This document shows positions 52,792 through 61,309 of a stretch of 64,000 nt of DNA, piece after piece. The stretch's first letter is position 1, and the number at the start of each line of letters is the position of its first letter. The position numbers and the translations under genes were made by a program. The DNA is taken from the NCBI RefSeq assembly GCF_030122805.1, contig NZ_CP126080.1, positions 4,407,501 to 4,471,500 of the forward strand. Direction: 5' to 3'. This stretch comes from Mesobacillus sp. AQ2. GTDB taxonomy: Bacteria; Bacillota; Bacilli; Bacillales; Cytobacillaceae. Under the pieces are notes generated by a model. It worked only from the letters and a program-made list of their open reading frames with translations, did not search any database and had not been told where the DNA came from.

Positions 52792-53000
52792 AAAAAGTAG
52801 TTGGATAACGATTGGATTGATTAGATGAGCGGATTTTCTACATTTTAGTCAAAGTGGGGGTACTCTTTTATCTTGGTAATTTAGCTTGGATGGTATAAAG
52901 GCAAGAAGGAAATATTGAGGTGATAAGCAGGTAACAGGTGATTTAGAAGTTATATTAATCATATCCCATTTTATTAGAAGTTTCACTATTTTAAGAGTAG

Positions 53001-53122
53001 GAGCAGAGGGACGGTTCTTCTGCTCCCTCTCTTAATTTTAAGTGGAGGGACGGCGGGGCAGCTTCTTTTTTAAAAATGCTGACCACATTTCTCCGGAAGC
53101 ATGAGAACCGTCCCCTTGCTTA
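53001..53122. repeat. REPIN-like composite repeat, copy B
   Basis: Left hairpin (53001-53025) is identical to that of copy A. Right arm (53096-53122) has GAAGCATG against CTTGCTTA, an imperfect stem. The spacer contains GGAGGGACGGCGGGGCAGCTT and GACCACATTT. The right end abuts the stop codon of the CWB2 gene. The 52792-53000 interval shows no gene. Confidence 0.85.
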
Positions 53123-54568
53123 CTAAAACTTAATAGTCTCCAATCTATCTTCACCAGTCAGGAGTACTTTAATATCATCTGATAGTGTGGCTGGCCCGCC
53201 TAAAAACCAAAGTCTTCTTAGATTTAAAATATATTGAAGTGTATTGAAAGGGACACCCTCTCTCTTAACTAGCACCATGGGACTATTATTTTCCCATGAA
53301 TTTCTTGAACCGGATAAGGCGTCAGCAAAGACCAGTCCATTTGCAATTGATACACTTAAAGGGTTGGGATAAAACTTTTGTGCAATAGCCAAAGAAGTAT
53401 CAAATCGGTCTTTCCCAGCAATTCTTTCTACTTCACTAATACCTATCGATTTTAATTCACTCTCGATTGAAACTGGGACTACCCCTGTCCCACTTACGAT
53501 GTATACCTTTTTAATGCTGGAGTGCTTTTTTACATAATCTTTAATTTCTGATTTCAGTTTGTCACCCCATTGAGGCAAAATTGGAGCCTGCCGTTCGGTT
53601 GCAACAGGTGAAACACTTAAGGCATCACTGAATACTAAACCATACACCAAAAATAGTTCAGTAGGCTGCGGATTTGCCATCTCTGCTACATTCAAAGCCA
53701 CTTCGAGACGATCCTTTCCTCCAATACGTTCTACTGAAAAATGCTTTTTAAACGCTGATTCAATCTTTGTGGATACGGTAGCTGGCCCACCTAGTATGTA
53801 TACCTTGCCGGATGGCTTCAACAAACGCTTTGCCTCTTCTATTTTCGCCCCAAGAATAGTATCATTGTCGTTCACTAGAAGAATGGTGGCATTTTTCTTC
53901 TTATTCAAGGTAGCTCCTACTAGAGTATCAGAGTATTTAAGGCCACTTGAAATTAGTATAGTATCTAAGCTCTGATTAGATAGTTCTGAATTTAAATTTT
54001 TCTCTACTTCATAACGATCCTTCCCTCCGTACCTGATCACATTGGCACGCTCTGAAAAAGTGAATGTAAGTTCGTAAGTATATTCCTTTTCTAAATTAGT
54101 TATTCTTTTGGTCTCGAATATGAATTTTCCCGTTAACTGCCCTACTCCGCCATGCTTTCGAACTTCATCATTCCTGGATAGTATTGGTCCGCCACTTACT
54201 GTTGTATTTTCATCATCGCCTGGATCAAAAAAGATTTTAATATATGAGCCACTTTTTAGTTCTGCAAAAAGGGTGTTCTCAAGTCTAACATCATCCAATG
54301 TCCTTGCCCATGAACGTTTTAAGTCAAAACTTAAACCCCCATAAAGACCATTTTCTCCAGCATTAAAGATGAAGCGGTCAACCGTTTCACCTGGTTCCCA
54401 AACGCCTTGGACGGTACCAGTAGTGTATTTGCCAAACTCATATTCGTTCATTTTCAAACTTACATCATCAGAGTCCAACTTGACACCTTCTGCCCAAACC
54501 TCTTGTGTAATCGTACCTGCTAATATGAAAGCAGTTAACAAAAATCCAAATGCAATTTTTCTAAACAA
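53123..54568 (-). CDS. Secreted protein with three cell-wall-binding repeats (CWB2)
   Basis: A 481-residue exported protein. Signal peptide 1-26 (ends VWA-EG). A N-terminal domain (27-175) of unknown type is followed by three CWB2 repeats (about 178-275, 276-375, 376-478), each beginning with the R.GGKDRYE, RIGGKDRLE or RIAGKDRFD motif. Each contains a strand such as ILISSGLKYSDTLVGA, LFLVYGLVFSDALSVSP or VSIANGLVFADALSGS and a VYILGGPATVS-like turn. CWB2 modules anchor proteins to cell-wall polymers. The start is TTG after GGAGG. It stands alone between REPIN copies B and C, so its transcript ends may be shaped by them. Confidence 0.9.
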   Translation of the reverse strand: MFRKIAFGFLLTAFILAGTITQEVWAEGVKLDSDDVSLKMNEYEFGKYTTGTVQGVWEPGETVDRFIFNAGENGLYGGLSFDLKRSWARTLDDVRLENTLFAELKSGSYIKIFFDPGDDENTTVSGGPILSRNDEVRKHGGVGQLTGKFIFETKRITNLEKEYTYELTFTFSERANVIRYGGKDRYEVEKNLNSELSNQSLDTILISSGLKYSDTLVGATLNKKKNATILLVNDNDTILGAKIEEAKRLLKPSGKVYILGGPATVSTKIESAFKKHFSVERIGGKDRLEVALNVAEMANPQPTELFLVYGLVFSDALSVSPVATERQAPILPQWGDKLKSEIKDYVKKHSSIKKVYIVSGTGVVPVSIESELKSIGISEVERIAGKDRFDTSLAIAQKFYPNPLSVSIANGLVFADALSGSRNSWENNSPMVLVKREGVPFNTLQYILNLRRLWFLGGPATLSDDIKVLLTGEDRLETIKF

Positions 54569-54651
54569 CCCAATATCCTCCTTTATTTACATAATTTTCA
54601 GCACACTAGTCATATCGGACTATTCATTGTAATGTTTAGGAGCAGAGGTAG

Positions 54652-54797
54652 GAGCAGAGGGACGGTTCTTCTGCTCCCTCTCTTTAATTTAAGCGGAGGG
54701 GGACGGCAGGGCAGCTTCCTTTTTAAAATGGTGACCACATTTCTAAGAAGAAGTAAAACCGATGTCCCCAGAAGCATGAGAACCGTCCCCATGCTTC
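54652..54797. repeat. REPIN-like composite repeat, copy C
   Basis: Left hairpin (54652-54676) identical to copies A and B; right hairpin (54771-54797) is GAAGCATG/CATGCTTC around AGAACCGTCCC. The spacer shares GGGACGGCAGGGCAGCTTCC and GACCACATTTCT with copy B. A partial extra unit (AGCAGAGGTAGGAGCAGAGG) precedes it. Confidence 0.87.
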
Positions 54798-54808
54798 AAA
54801 ATAAAAAA

Positions 54809-54837
54809 GGAAGCATGAGAACCGTCCCCATGCTTCC
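54809..54837 (-). terminator. REP hairpin serving as terminator of kdgA
   Basis: GGAAGCATG and CATGCTTCC pair around AGAACCGTCCC. On the minus strand the hairpin is followed by TTTTTTATTTTG and lies 7 bp after the kdgA stop, so it has the full form of an intrinsic terminator. It is a direct repeat of the right hairpin of copy C, 39 bp away. Confidence 0.8.
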
Positions 54838-54843
54838 TAATAC

Positions 54844-55488
54844 CTATCCATTTCTTGTAGCTTTTACAATTTCAACAAACTTGCCAGCATGTTGGGTGAG
54901 TTCATTCCATTGTTCTTTTTCGATATATTCCTTTTTCAACAAAGAGCCTCCTACCCCTGCAGCAACGGCTCCTGCTTTAATATAATCAGAAATATTGTTC
55001 AGGTCGATTCCACCTGTCGGCATCATCATTATATGCCCAAGTGGTCCTCTTACGTCTTTAATAAATGATGGTCCAAGCGTGCTGGCCGGAAAGATCTTCA
55101 CAATATCCGCTCCCCATTCATAAGCCTGAAGCATTTCAGTCGGGGTAAAAACTCCTGGAATAGCAATTTTCCCATATCGGTTCGCTACTTTTATTGTCTC
55201 TTCATTCAATGTTGGAGCAAACAGAAATTCGGCTCCTGCGTGGATAGCCATGAGGGCAGACTGCGCGTCCAAAACAGTTCCTGCTCCTATTACTGCCCGG
55301 CCATTGAATTCTTTCTTTGCCATTTTAATCACTTCAAGAACATTTGGAGAGTCCATTGTCATCTCGATGCCTGTAACTCCGCCTTCTACCAGAGCTGAAA
55401 TGGCATGCATGACTTTATCTTCGGGTACACGCCTGACAACCGCAACAATACCCGATTCTAGTATTCTATTTAGCAGTTCCTGTTTCAT
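54844..55488 (-). CDS. kdgA: 2-dehydro-3-deoxyphosphogluconate (KDPG) aldolase
   Basis: A 214-residue class I aldolase of the KDPG/KHG type: IVAVVRRV (substrate Arg), GVTGIEMTMDSP (catalytic Glu), VIGAGTVLD, FLFAPTLNEE, AIPGVFTPTEM, and ADIVKIFPAS with the Schiff-base Lys. It splits KDPG to pyruvate and glyceraldehyde-3-phosphate. It is the last gene of the KDG operon, 10 bp after kdgK. AGGAGG precedes the ATG. Confidence 0.95.
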   Translation of the reverse strand: MKQELLNRILESGIVAVVRRVPEDKVMHAISALVEGGVTGIEMTMDSPNVLEVIKMAKKEFNGRAVIGAGTVLDAQSALMAIHAGAEFLFAPTLNEETIKVANRYGKIAIPGVFTPTEMLQAYEWGADIVKIFPASTLGPSFIKDVRGPLGHIMMMPTGGIDLNNISDYIKAGAVAAGVGGSLLKKEYIEKEQWNELTQHAGKFVEIVKATRNG

Positions 55489-55498
55489 GGTTTACCTC

Positions 55499-56458
55499 CT
55501 AACGTAAAACGTCCCTATTATTCTTCCTGAATCCAGCGATTGCTTCACGGTCTGGAAGTCCTTCGATATCTCCTCTTACAGTAACAACCATTGCACCTAT
55601 TGTTGCACCCAGTTCTACTGATTCCTTAAGGGACTTTCCTTCAAGGATTCCCGAAAGCAAGCCTGCCGCAAACCCGTCCCCGGCTCCAATTGGATCAATC
55701 ACTCTGTCTACTTTTATACTCGGAGAAAAACCAGATCCCTCAGACTTTGAAACATAATACGTCCCTATTTCTCCATTTTTAATTGCAATTTGAGAAACGC
55801 CTGTATTTTGAAGATGCTGAGCTATCTTGTCATAATCCCTTGTTCCCATTAAAAACTCGGCTTCATCCAATCCAGGCATAAAAATATCTGATTCCCTGGC
55901 TATGTCCATTACGATTTCTCTAGCATTCGGTTTCCCTTCCATCAACTTGAATCTGAGGTTTGGGTCAAAGGAAACCATCACATTATTATTTTTCGCGACC
56001 CGAATTGCTTCAAAAACCAGTTCCATACAGTTATTGCTTAAAAATGGTGTGATTCCGGTCAGATGAAGAATTCTAGCGTTTTTCACATAATCCCAGTCAA
56101 TATCTTCAGCTGTGAGAAGACTGGCTGCGGATCCGCTTCGATAATAATATACCTGGGTAGATCCTTCACGGATTCTTTCTTTTATATATAGACCTGTTGC
56201 TGCCTTGGTAGTGGTGACAACCCGAGATGTATCCACTCCTTCACCGCGGATTGATGAAACAAGATACTTGCCAAGTTCGTCGTTCCCCACCTGGCTGATC
56301 CACCCTGCAGAATGTCCTAGTCTGGCTACTCCTATGGCAACATTCGATTCAGCTCCGCCGAATCTTTTGCTGAAATTCTGGACATATCGAAGCGGTCCGT
56401 CCAAATTGGCTTCAAATATTGCCATCGTTTCTCCTATTGTTACAAGTTCAGGAAACAT
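55499..56458 (-). CDS. kdgK: 2-dehydro-3-deoxygluconate (KDG) kinase
   Basis: A 319-residue PfkB-family kinase: VTIGETMAIFEANLDGPLRYVQNFSKRFGGAESNVAIGVARLG, and the catalytic motif DPIGAGDGFAAGLLSG. PfkB members linked to a KDPG aldolase and an IclR regulator are KDG kinases, making KDPG from ketodeoxygluconate. TTGGAGG precedes the ATG. Confidence 0.93.
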   Translation of the reverse strand: MFPELVTIGETMAIFEANLDGPLRYVQNFSKRFGGAESNVAIGVARLGHSAGWISQVGNDELGKYLVSSIRGEGVDTSRVVTTTKAATGLYIKERIREGSTQVYYYRSGSAASLLTAEDIDWDYVKNARILHLTGITPFLSNNCMELVFEAIRVAKNNNVMVSFDPNLRFKLMEGKPNAREIVMDIARESDIFMPGLDEAEFLMGTRDYDKIAQHLQNTGVSQIAIKNGEIGTYYVSKSEGSGFSPSIKVDRVIDPIGAGDGFAAGLLSGILEGKSLKESVELGATIGAMVVTVRGDIEGLPDREAIAGFRKNNRDVLR

Positions 56459-56491
56459 AATGATTAACCTCCAACCTGCTGAATTTCCCGA

Positions 56492-57991
56492 CTATTGAGC
56501 AGCTGTTTTATTTTTCTTTAATCTGCTCCATACTAACGGCAAGACTAAGGAAAGGATTGAGATGATAATGAAAACCAGCGCAATCGGACGTTCAAAGAAG
56601 ATACTGTAACTTCCTTCTGACATAACCAACGACCTTCTTAATTCACTTTCGGCCATCGGACCAAGAATAAGCGCTAAAACGATAGGAGAAGCCGGGAAAC
56701 CGTATTTCTTCATAAAATATCCGATGATTCCTGCACCTAACATCGTATAAACATCAAAAAAGTTATTACTTATCGCATAAGCTCCTACTGTAGAAAGAAC
56801 CAAAATGATTGGCCCAAGAATATTCTTTGGCACCATCAAAATCTTTGTAAAAAGTCGAATCCCGCTTAGTCCAAAAGCAACCATAAGAATATTGGCCACA
56901 ATCATGCCTGCAAACAGCGTGTATACCAGTTCACCGCTTGTTTCAAACAGCTGCGGTCCTGGCTGTACTCCTTGAACCACAAGTGCACCGAGGAGAATGG
57001 CTGTTACTGCATCACCGGGAATTCCCAATGTTAACAATGGAACCATCGCTCCGCCTGTAACTCCGTTATTTGCTGCTTCAGCTGAAGCAATGGCTTTTTT
57101 ATTCCCTTTTCCAAAAGTTTCTTTTTCTTCTTTTTTCGCAAATCGTTTAGCTTCATTATAGGAAACGAAGGCAGCAATATCTGCGCCTGCTCCCGGGATA
57201 ATTCCGATAAATGTTCCAATCAGCCCTGAACGGAATATGGAAACCCATAATGTTTTAAGTTCATTCCATTTAGGGAGAACATAACTGGCAATAACTTTTC
57301 CGATTCCCTTCTCACCAGCAAGCTGTTCTTCCATAATGACAAGTGCTTCCGAAACAGCAAATAATCCAATCATGACAGGAATAAAAGATAATCCATTCAA
57401 AAGAGAAAGCTGGTCATATGTAAAGCGAGGAAAACTTGTCATTGGGTCCATTCCAATAGTTGATATTAAAAGACCGAAAACTCCAGCGATTAGACCCTTT
57501 AACACCGAACCACCTGAAATACTGGAGATGATACTCAAACCAAACAGTGCAAGGCCAAACATTTCAGGGGCGCTGAAATTGAGAGCCACTTCTGCTAGCT
57601 GCGGTGCAATTAACACAAGCATAAGCACACTTATTAATCCTCCTACACCTGAAGCAATGGCAGAAATTCCAAGTGCCTTCCCCGCTTTTCCTTGCTTAGT
57701 CAATTGAAAACCATCAATTGCCGTTGCAGCGGAAGCAGGGGTCCCAGGAGTATTCAATAGAATCGCAGAGATTGAACCGCCATAAATAGATCCGAAATAA
57801 ACACCTATCAGCAAAAGAACTCCTGTTGTTGGTTCCATACCAAATGTGAATGGCAAAAACAAAGCTACACCCATTGTTGCTGTCAGACCGGGCAGTGCCC
57901 CTATAATGATCCCAACTATAACTCCTGCTATCACAAGCGCAATAACTTCAGGCTGAAAGACATTTACCATACCCTGAAAGAGCAAATCCAT
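56492..57991 (-). CDS. tctA: Tripartite tricarboxylate transporter large permease (TctA-like)
   Basis: A 499-residue permease with about twelve helices and the TctA motifs VIVGIIIGALPGLTATMGVALFLPFTFGMEPTTGVLLLIGVYFGSIYGGSISAILLNTPGTPASAATAIDG and IGTFIGIIPGAGADIAAFVSYNEAKRFAKK, GGAMVPLLTLGIPGDAVTAILLGAL (in segments). Lies between tctB and kdgK in the operon. Here it probably imports ketodeoxygluconate or a related acid sugar in place of the KdgT permease of B. subtilis, as inferred from context. Confidence 0.93.
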   Translation of the reverse strand: MDLLFQGMVNVFQPEVIALVIAGVIVGIIIGALPGLTATMGVALFLPFTFGMEPTTGVLLLIGVYFGSIYGGSISAILLNTPGTPASAATAIDGFQLTKQGKAGKALGISAIASGVGGLISVLMLVLIAPQLAEVALNFSAPEMFGLALFGLSIISSISGGSVLKGLIAGVFGLLISTIGMDPMTSFPRFTYDQLSLLNGLSFIPVMIGLFAVSEALVIMEEQLAGEKGIGKVIASYVLPKWNELKTLWVSIFRSGLIGTFIGIIPGAGADIAAFVSYNEAKRFAKKEEKETFGKGNKKAIASAEAANNGVTGGAMVPLLTLGIPGDAVTAILLGALVVQGVQPGPQLFETSGELVYTLFAGMIVANILMVAFGLSGIRLFTKILMVPKNILGPIILVLSTVGAYAISNNFFDVYTMLGAGIIGYFMKKYGFPASPIVLALILGPMAESELRRSLVMSEGSYSIFFERPIALVFIIISILSLVLPLVWSRLKKNKTAAQ

Positions 57992-58005
57992 TTTCCATGC
58001 CCCCT

Positions 58006-58452
58006 TTAATAAAGAATGCCATGAGGTATCGGCACACCGAGCAGGTATTCAAAAATGATACTGATTCCTGCACTAATAATTAACGACGCCCCAATCAGAG
58101 TAGTCCACTTACGAACGCCCATTAGCCACATCCAGGCCAGGGATACTAAAACAGTTGAAACCCCGAATCCGATAAATTCAATCAGAATTACATATAAGAT
58201 GATTGCGATGAAAGCTAATATAAAAGATCGAACGGAAGATCTACCATGAAACGCATAGACTTTCCCTTCGGTCTCCTCTTTTTTAAAGACAAGCATAATT
58301 GCTAAAATACCCAGTATGACTGCCGACATTTTCGGGAAAAAGTCAGGACCTGGTCCCTGTCCCATTGACGCAGGAAAAGTATTTGCAGCAAGCCAAGCAT
58401 AAACGGACAATAACAAGAGGCCTATGCCAATCACACGATTCGCCACAATCAT
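58006..58452 (-). CDS. tctB: Tripartite tricarboxylate transporter small subunit (TctB-like)
   Basis: A 148-residue protein with four hydrophobic segments (VIGIGLLLLSVYAWLAANTFP; KMSAVILGILAIMLVF; SFILAFIAIILYVILIEFIGFGVSTVLVSLAWMWLMG; LIGASLIISAGISIIFEYLLGV) and the terminal GVPIPHGILY typical of TctB. The ATG at 58452 with GGAGG is used; the frame runs six codons further upstream. Confidence 0.9.
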   Translation of the reverse strand: MIVANRVIGIGLLLLSVYAWLAANTFPASMGQGPGPDFFPKMSAVILGILAIMLVFKKEETEGKVYAFHGRSSVRSFILAFIAIILYVILIEFIGFGVSTVLVSLAWMWLMGVRKWTTLIGASLIISAGISIIFEYLLGVPIPHGILY

Positions 58453-58475
58453 TGTAATACCTCCACTCAATGTTA

Positions 58476-58503
58476 CAAAAGGCTAGACAATGCTAGCCTT
58501 TTG
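58476..58503 (-). terminator. Intercistronic hairpin after the TctC-like gene
   Basis: CAAAAGGCTAG and CTAGCCTTTTG are perfect 11-bp complements around a 6-nt loop, 22 bp after the binding-protein stop. Confidence 0.75.
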
Positions 58504-58524
58504 AGTTTAGTAGTTATTAAGCTT

Positions 58525-59505
58525 TTAGTTTAGTTTCAATGAAGGGATTAAATCACCAAATAATTGATCTTTTTCTTCAAGCATTTTCGAAAAACCCTCA
58601 CTGTTTTCATAACGGTATCCAAGATTCATTTTTTCAAGCTGAGCTTTAAACTCGTCGCTTTGTGCTGTTTTTCCAAAAGCTTCTTCAAGAACCTTTACAA
58701 CTTCCGCAGGTGTATCTTTTGGAACAGCAAGACCGCGCCAAGTACCAATGGAAAGGTCGATTCCTTTCTCTTTTAAAGTTGGGACCTCTGGAAGCGAAGC
58801 AACCTTTTCTTCTGCCATTACGGCCAGTACCTTAAGTTTGCCAGACTTCACTTGCGAGCTTACCTCAGCCGGGCTGACAGAAACTGCATCCACATGCCCG
58901 CCAAGTAATGCTGTGATCGCAGGAGCTGCACCTTCAAATGGTACGTGATTAAATTCAACCCCAGTTTCCTTTTCAAAAGCCGCAGCTGCCAGATGCCAGA
59001 TTGCACCTGTTCCTGAGTTCCCAACTTTTAGTTTTTCCTTTTTAGCTGCTTCAATGAATTCTTCGATCGTATTGTAAGGTGCATCAGCAGGAACTGTGAT
59101 TGCAGCAGGGTCTTCATTCAATAAAGCTACTGGTTTAATATCTTTATATGAGAATTGAGCCAGTCCGGAATGCGGCAATGTCAGCAACTCCACAGTAACC
59201 ATTGTTACTGTATGCCCATCAGCCTTGGCATTGATACCATTTTGCATGCCGACTGCACCGCCGCCACCTTCTTTGTTAACAACTGCTACAGATTCTCCAA
59301 GTTCCTTTTTCGCCATATCTGCAAACGAACGGGCCACTGTATCAGTTCCTCCACCTGCTGCATATGGGACAATGATTTCAACTGCTTTTTTAGGGAAATC
59401 CGCTGCTTCCTCCTTGCCATCTCCCCCAGTTTCCTTGTTGTTACCACAAGCAGCCAATATGAGCATGATTGATAAAAGGACAAAACTAAACTTAAACTTT
59501 TTCAT
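58525..59505 (-). CDS. tctC: TctC-family solute-binding lipoprotein
   Basis: A 326-residue lipoprotein: lipobox ILAAC (Cys20), then the Bug/TctC fold (KAVEIIVPYAAGGGTDTVARSFADMAKKELG; VNKEGGGGAVGMQNG; TVTMVTVELLTLPHSG; VGNSGTGAIWHLAAAAFEKETGVEFNHVPFEGAAPAITALLGGHVDAV). The two Gly-rich loops normally grip a carboxylate, fitting an acid sugar ligand. First gene of the KDG operon after the regulator gene. Confidence 0.94.
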   Translation of the reverse strand: MKKFKFSFVLLSIMLILAACGNNKETGGDGKEEAADFPKKAVEIIVPYAAGGGTDTVARSFADMAKKELGESVAVVNKEGGGGAVGMQNGINAKADGHTVTMVTVELLTLPHSGLAQFSYKDIKPVALLNEDPAAITVPADAPYNTIEEFIEAAKKEKLKVGNSGTGAIWHLAAAAFEKETGVEFNHVPFEGAAPAITALLGGHVDAVSVSPAEVSSQVKSGKLKVLAVMAEEKVASLPEVPTLKEKGIDLSIGTWRGLAVPKDTPAEVVKVLEEAFGKTAQSDEFKAQLEKMNLGYRYENSEGFSKMLEEKDQLFGDLIPSLKLN

Positions 59506-59523
59506 TATTATTTACCCCCTATT

Positions 59524-60279
59524 TTATGAGTGGACATATCCCATCCGACGGGAAATTTCTGCTGCTGTTTCTTTCATCTTCGGAATGATTTCTTCCAGTT
59601 GTTCATCTGACATTCTAGTTAGCGGACCAGTAACACTAATCGCAAATTGTGGCCTTTGCCTGTGGTCAAAAATTGGGGCTGCAACACAGCGAATCCCTTT
59701 TTCATGTTCTTCGTTATCATAAGAAAATTGATTTTCCCTGATTGACTTTAGTTCGGTTTTTAACTCCTCAATGGTTGTCAGTGTATTTTCAGTGAATCTT
59801 TTCATTGTATAGCCCGATAACAAACGATCGACCTCTTGTTCACTTAAAAAAGCAAGAATACTCTTGCCTACACCCGTACAATGCAGCGGTCCTCTTCTTC
59901 CAACCTGGGAATAAATCCTGATTGCGGAATTATTTTCGACTTTATCGATGTATATAATCTCGTTGTTGTCTAGCATAACCAAATGCACAATCTCACCTGT
60001 GCTTTTGCTTAATCCCTCTATTAGCGGCCGTGCAACCTCCACAATATTTAGATTTTCGACCACTACCTCATTCATTTCGATGAATTTCAAACCAAGCCGA
60101 TAAACACTATCTTTACCTAACTTTTGTACATAATCATACTCTTCAAGCGACATTAACAATCTATGGACTGTACTTTTGGCTACATCCAGTTTTTGAGCTA
60201 ATTCAGTTACACCTAATCCTTTTGGATAATCTTTCAGGATTTCTAAAATGTGTAACGCCCTGCTGACAGACTGAATCAA
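59524..60279 (-). CDS. IclR-family regulator of the KDG genes (KdgR-like)
   Basis: A 251-residue IclR protein: N-terminal winged helix (QSVSRALHILEILKDYPKGLGVTELAQKLDVAKSTVHRLLMSL) and the effector domain with GRRGPLHCTGVGKSILAFL and FAISVTGPLTRMSDEQLEE. The start is TTG with GGGGGGAGG upstream. It lies 19 bp before the TctC-like gene, so it is probably co-transcribed. A 17-bp palindrome 22 bp upstream of it (60301-60317) is the likely operator, and it sits in the divergent region facing kduD. It should control both sides in response to KDG or a relative. Confidence 0.93.
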   Translation of the reverse strand: MIQSVSRALHILEILKDYPKGLGVTELAQKLDVAKSTVHRLLMSLEEYDYVQKLGKDSVYRLGLKFIEMNEVVVENLNIVEVARPLIEGLSKSTGEIVHLVMLDNNEIIYIDKVENNSAIRIYSQVGRRGPLHCTGVGKSILAFLSEQEVDRLLSGYTMKRFTENTLTTIEELKTELKSIRENQFSYDNEEHEKGIRCVAAPIFDHRQRPQFAISVTGPLTRMSDEQLEEIIPKMKETAAEISRRMGYVHS

Positions 60280-60300
60280 CTAACCTCCCCCCTCGAGGTT

Positions 60301-60317
60301 GTTCCGTATTACGGAAC
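60301..60317. promoter_or_regulatory. IclR-family operator
   Basis: GTTCCGTATTACGGAAC is a perfect 17-bp palindrome with odd centre, of the type bound by IclR-family repressors. It lies in the 225-bp divergent region between the regulator and kduD. Confidence 0.82.
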
Positions 60318-60504
60318 AGCATTCCTTAATATGGTTTAAGTATAGTAACTGATGAAAGCGGTGTCAATACTACCGAAAGAAATAATTTGCAGAAAATTTA
60401 TTTTTATATTTATATTTTTTATATTTGACTAATTTAATAATCTAGCTTTAAAGTGGTGGGTAAGATTACCATATGGATTAAAGGATACCGGAAAGGAGAA
60501 AAAG

Positions 60505-61275
60505 TTGAGCATTCATGATTTGTTTTCTTTACAAGGAAAAACAGCTCTTGTTACTGGCTGCAAAAGAGGTATAGGAAAGGCAATCGCTATTGCCCTGGCA
60601 GAAGCAGGTGCTGACATTATTGGCGTAAGCAGTACACTAGAATCATCTGGAAGCAGTGTCGAAAATGAGGTAGTACAAAGAGGAAGGAAATTTCACGCTT
60701 TTTCTTGTGACTTTTCTAAGAGGAGTGACTTATACAATTTCATCTCGGATATTAAAGCTAAATTCGATAGAATTGATATTCTTGTTAATAATGCAGGTAC
60801 TATTCTTAGAGAGCCTGCATTAAGCCACCCCGATGATTATTGGGATCGTGTAATGGATATTAATTTGGATTCACAGTTTATCTTAAGCCGTGAAATCGGC
60901 AAAATGATGGTCAAGCAGGAATCCGGAAAAATTATTTTTATTGCTTCATTACTGAGCTTTCAAGGAGGAATCAATGTTCCTTCCTATGCAGCGAGCAAAG
61001 GGGCGATTACACAGTTAGTAAAAGCCCTATCGAATGAATGGGCGCAGTACGGCATTCAGGTTAATGCCATAGCACCCGGATACATAGCAACAGACAACAC
61101 ATCGGCATTAAGAGAAGATTCTGACCGGAGCCAAGCTATCCTCAGTCGAATCCCGGCAAACCGGTGGGGACAGCCGGACGATTTTACAGGGATTTCTATT
61201 TTCCTTGCTTCGAAGGCATCCGATTATATGACCGGCTCGGTAGTCACTGTAGATGGAGGCTGGATGGGAAGATAA
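60505..61275 (+). CDS. kduD: SDR oxidoreductase, 2-deoxy-D-gluconate 3-dehydrogenase type (KduD)
   Basis: A 256-residue short-chain dehydrogenase: LFSLQGKTALVTGCKRGIGKAIA (NAD-binding TGxxxGIG), DILVNNAGTILREP, catalytic Ser in FIASLLSFQGG, YAASK (catalytic Tyr-x-x-x-Lys), VNAIAPGYIATDNT, and VTVDGGWMGR. KduD interconverts 3-deoxy-hexulosonate forms during pectin or uronate breakdown and yields KDG. The start is TTG with AAAGGAGAA. Divergent from the KDG operon and probably under the same IclR regulator. Confidence 0.9.
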   Translation: MSIHDLFSLQGKTALVTGCKRGIGKAIAIALAEAGADIIGVSSTLESSGSSVENEVVQRGRKFHAFSCDFSKRSDLYNFISDIKAKFDRIDILVNNAGTILREPALSHPDDYWDRVMDINLDSQFILSREIGKMMVKQESGKIIFIASLLSFQGGINVPSYAASKGAITQLVKALSNEWAQYGIQVNAIAPGYIATDNTSALREDSDRSQAILSRIPANRWGQPDDFTGISIFLASKASDYMTGSVVTVDGGWMGR

Positions 61276-61309
61276 AATTATTCAAGAATAGTATTAGGAG
61301 GATTATTCA

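Noticed and set aside
54610..54985. Open frames on both strands with repeated RTVPML-like peptides
   Set aside because: These are translations of the REP/REPIN repeats (GAACCGTCCC read in frame), not genes.
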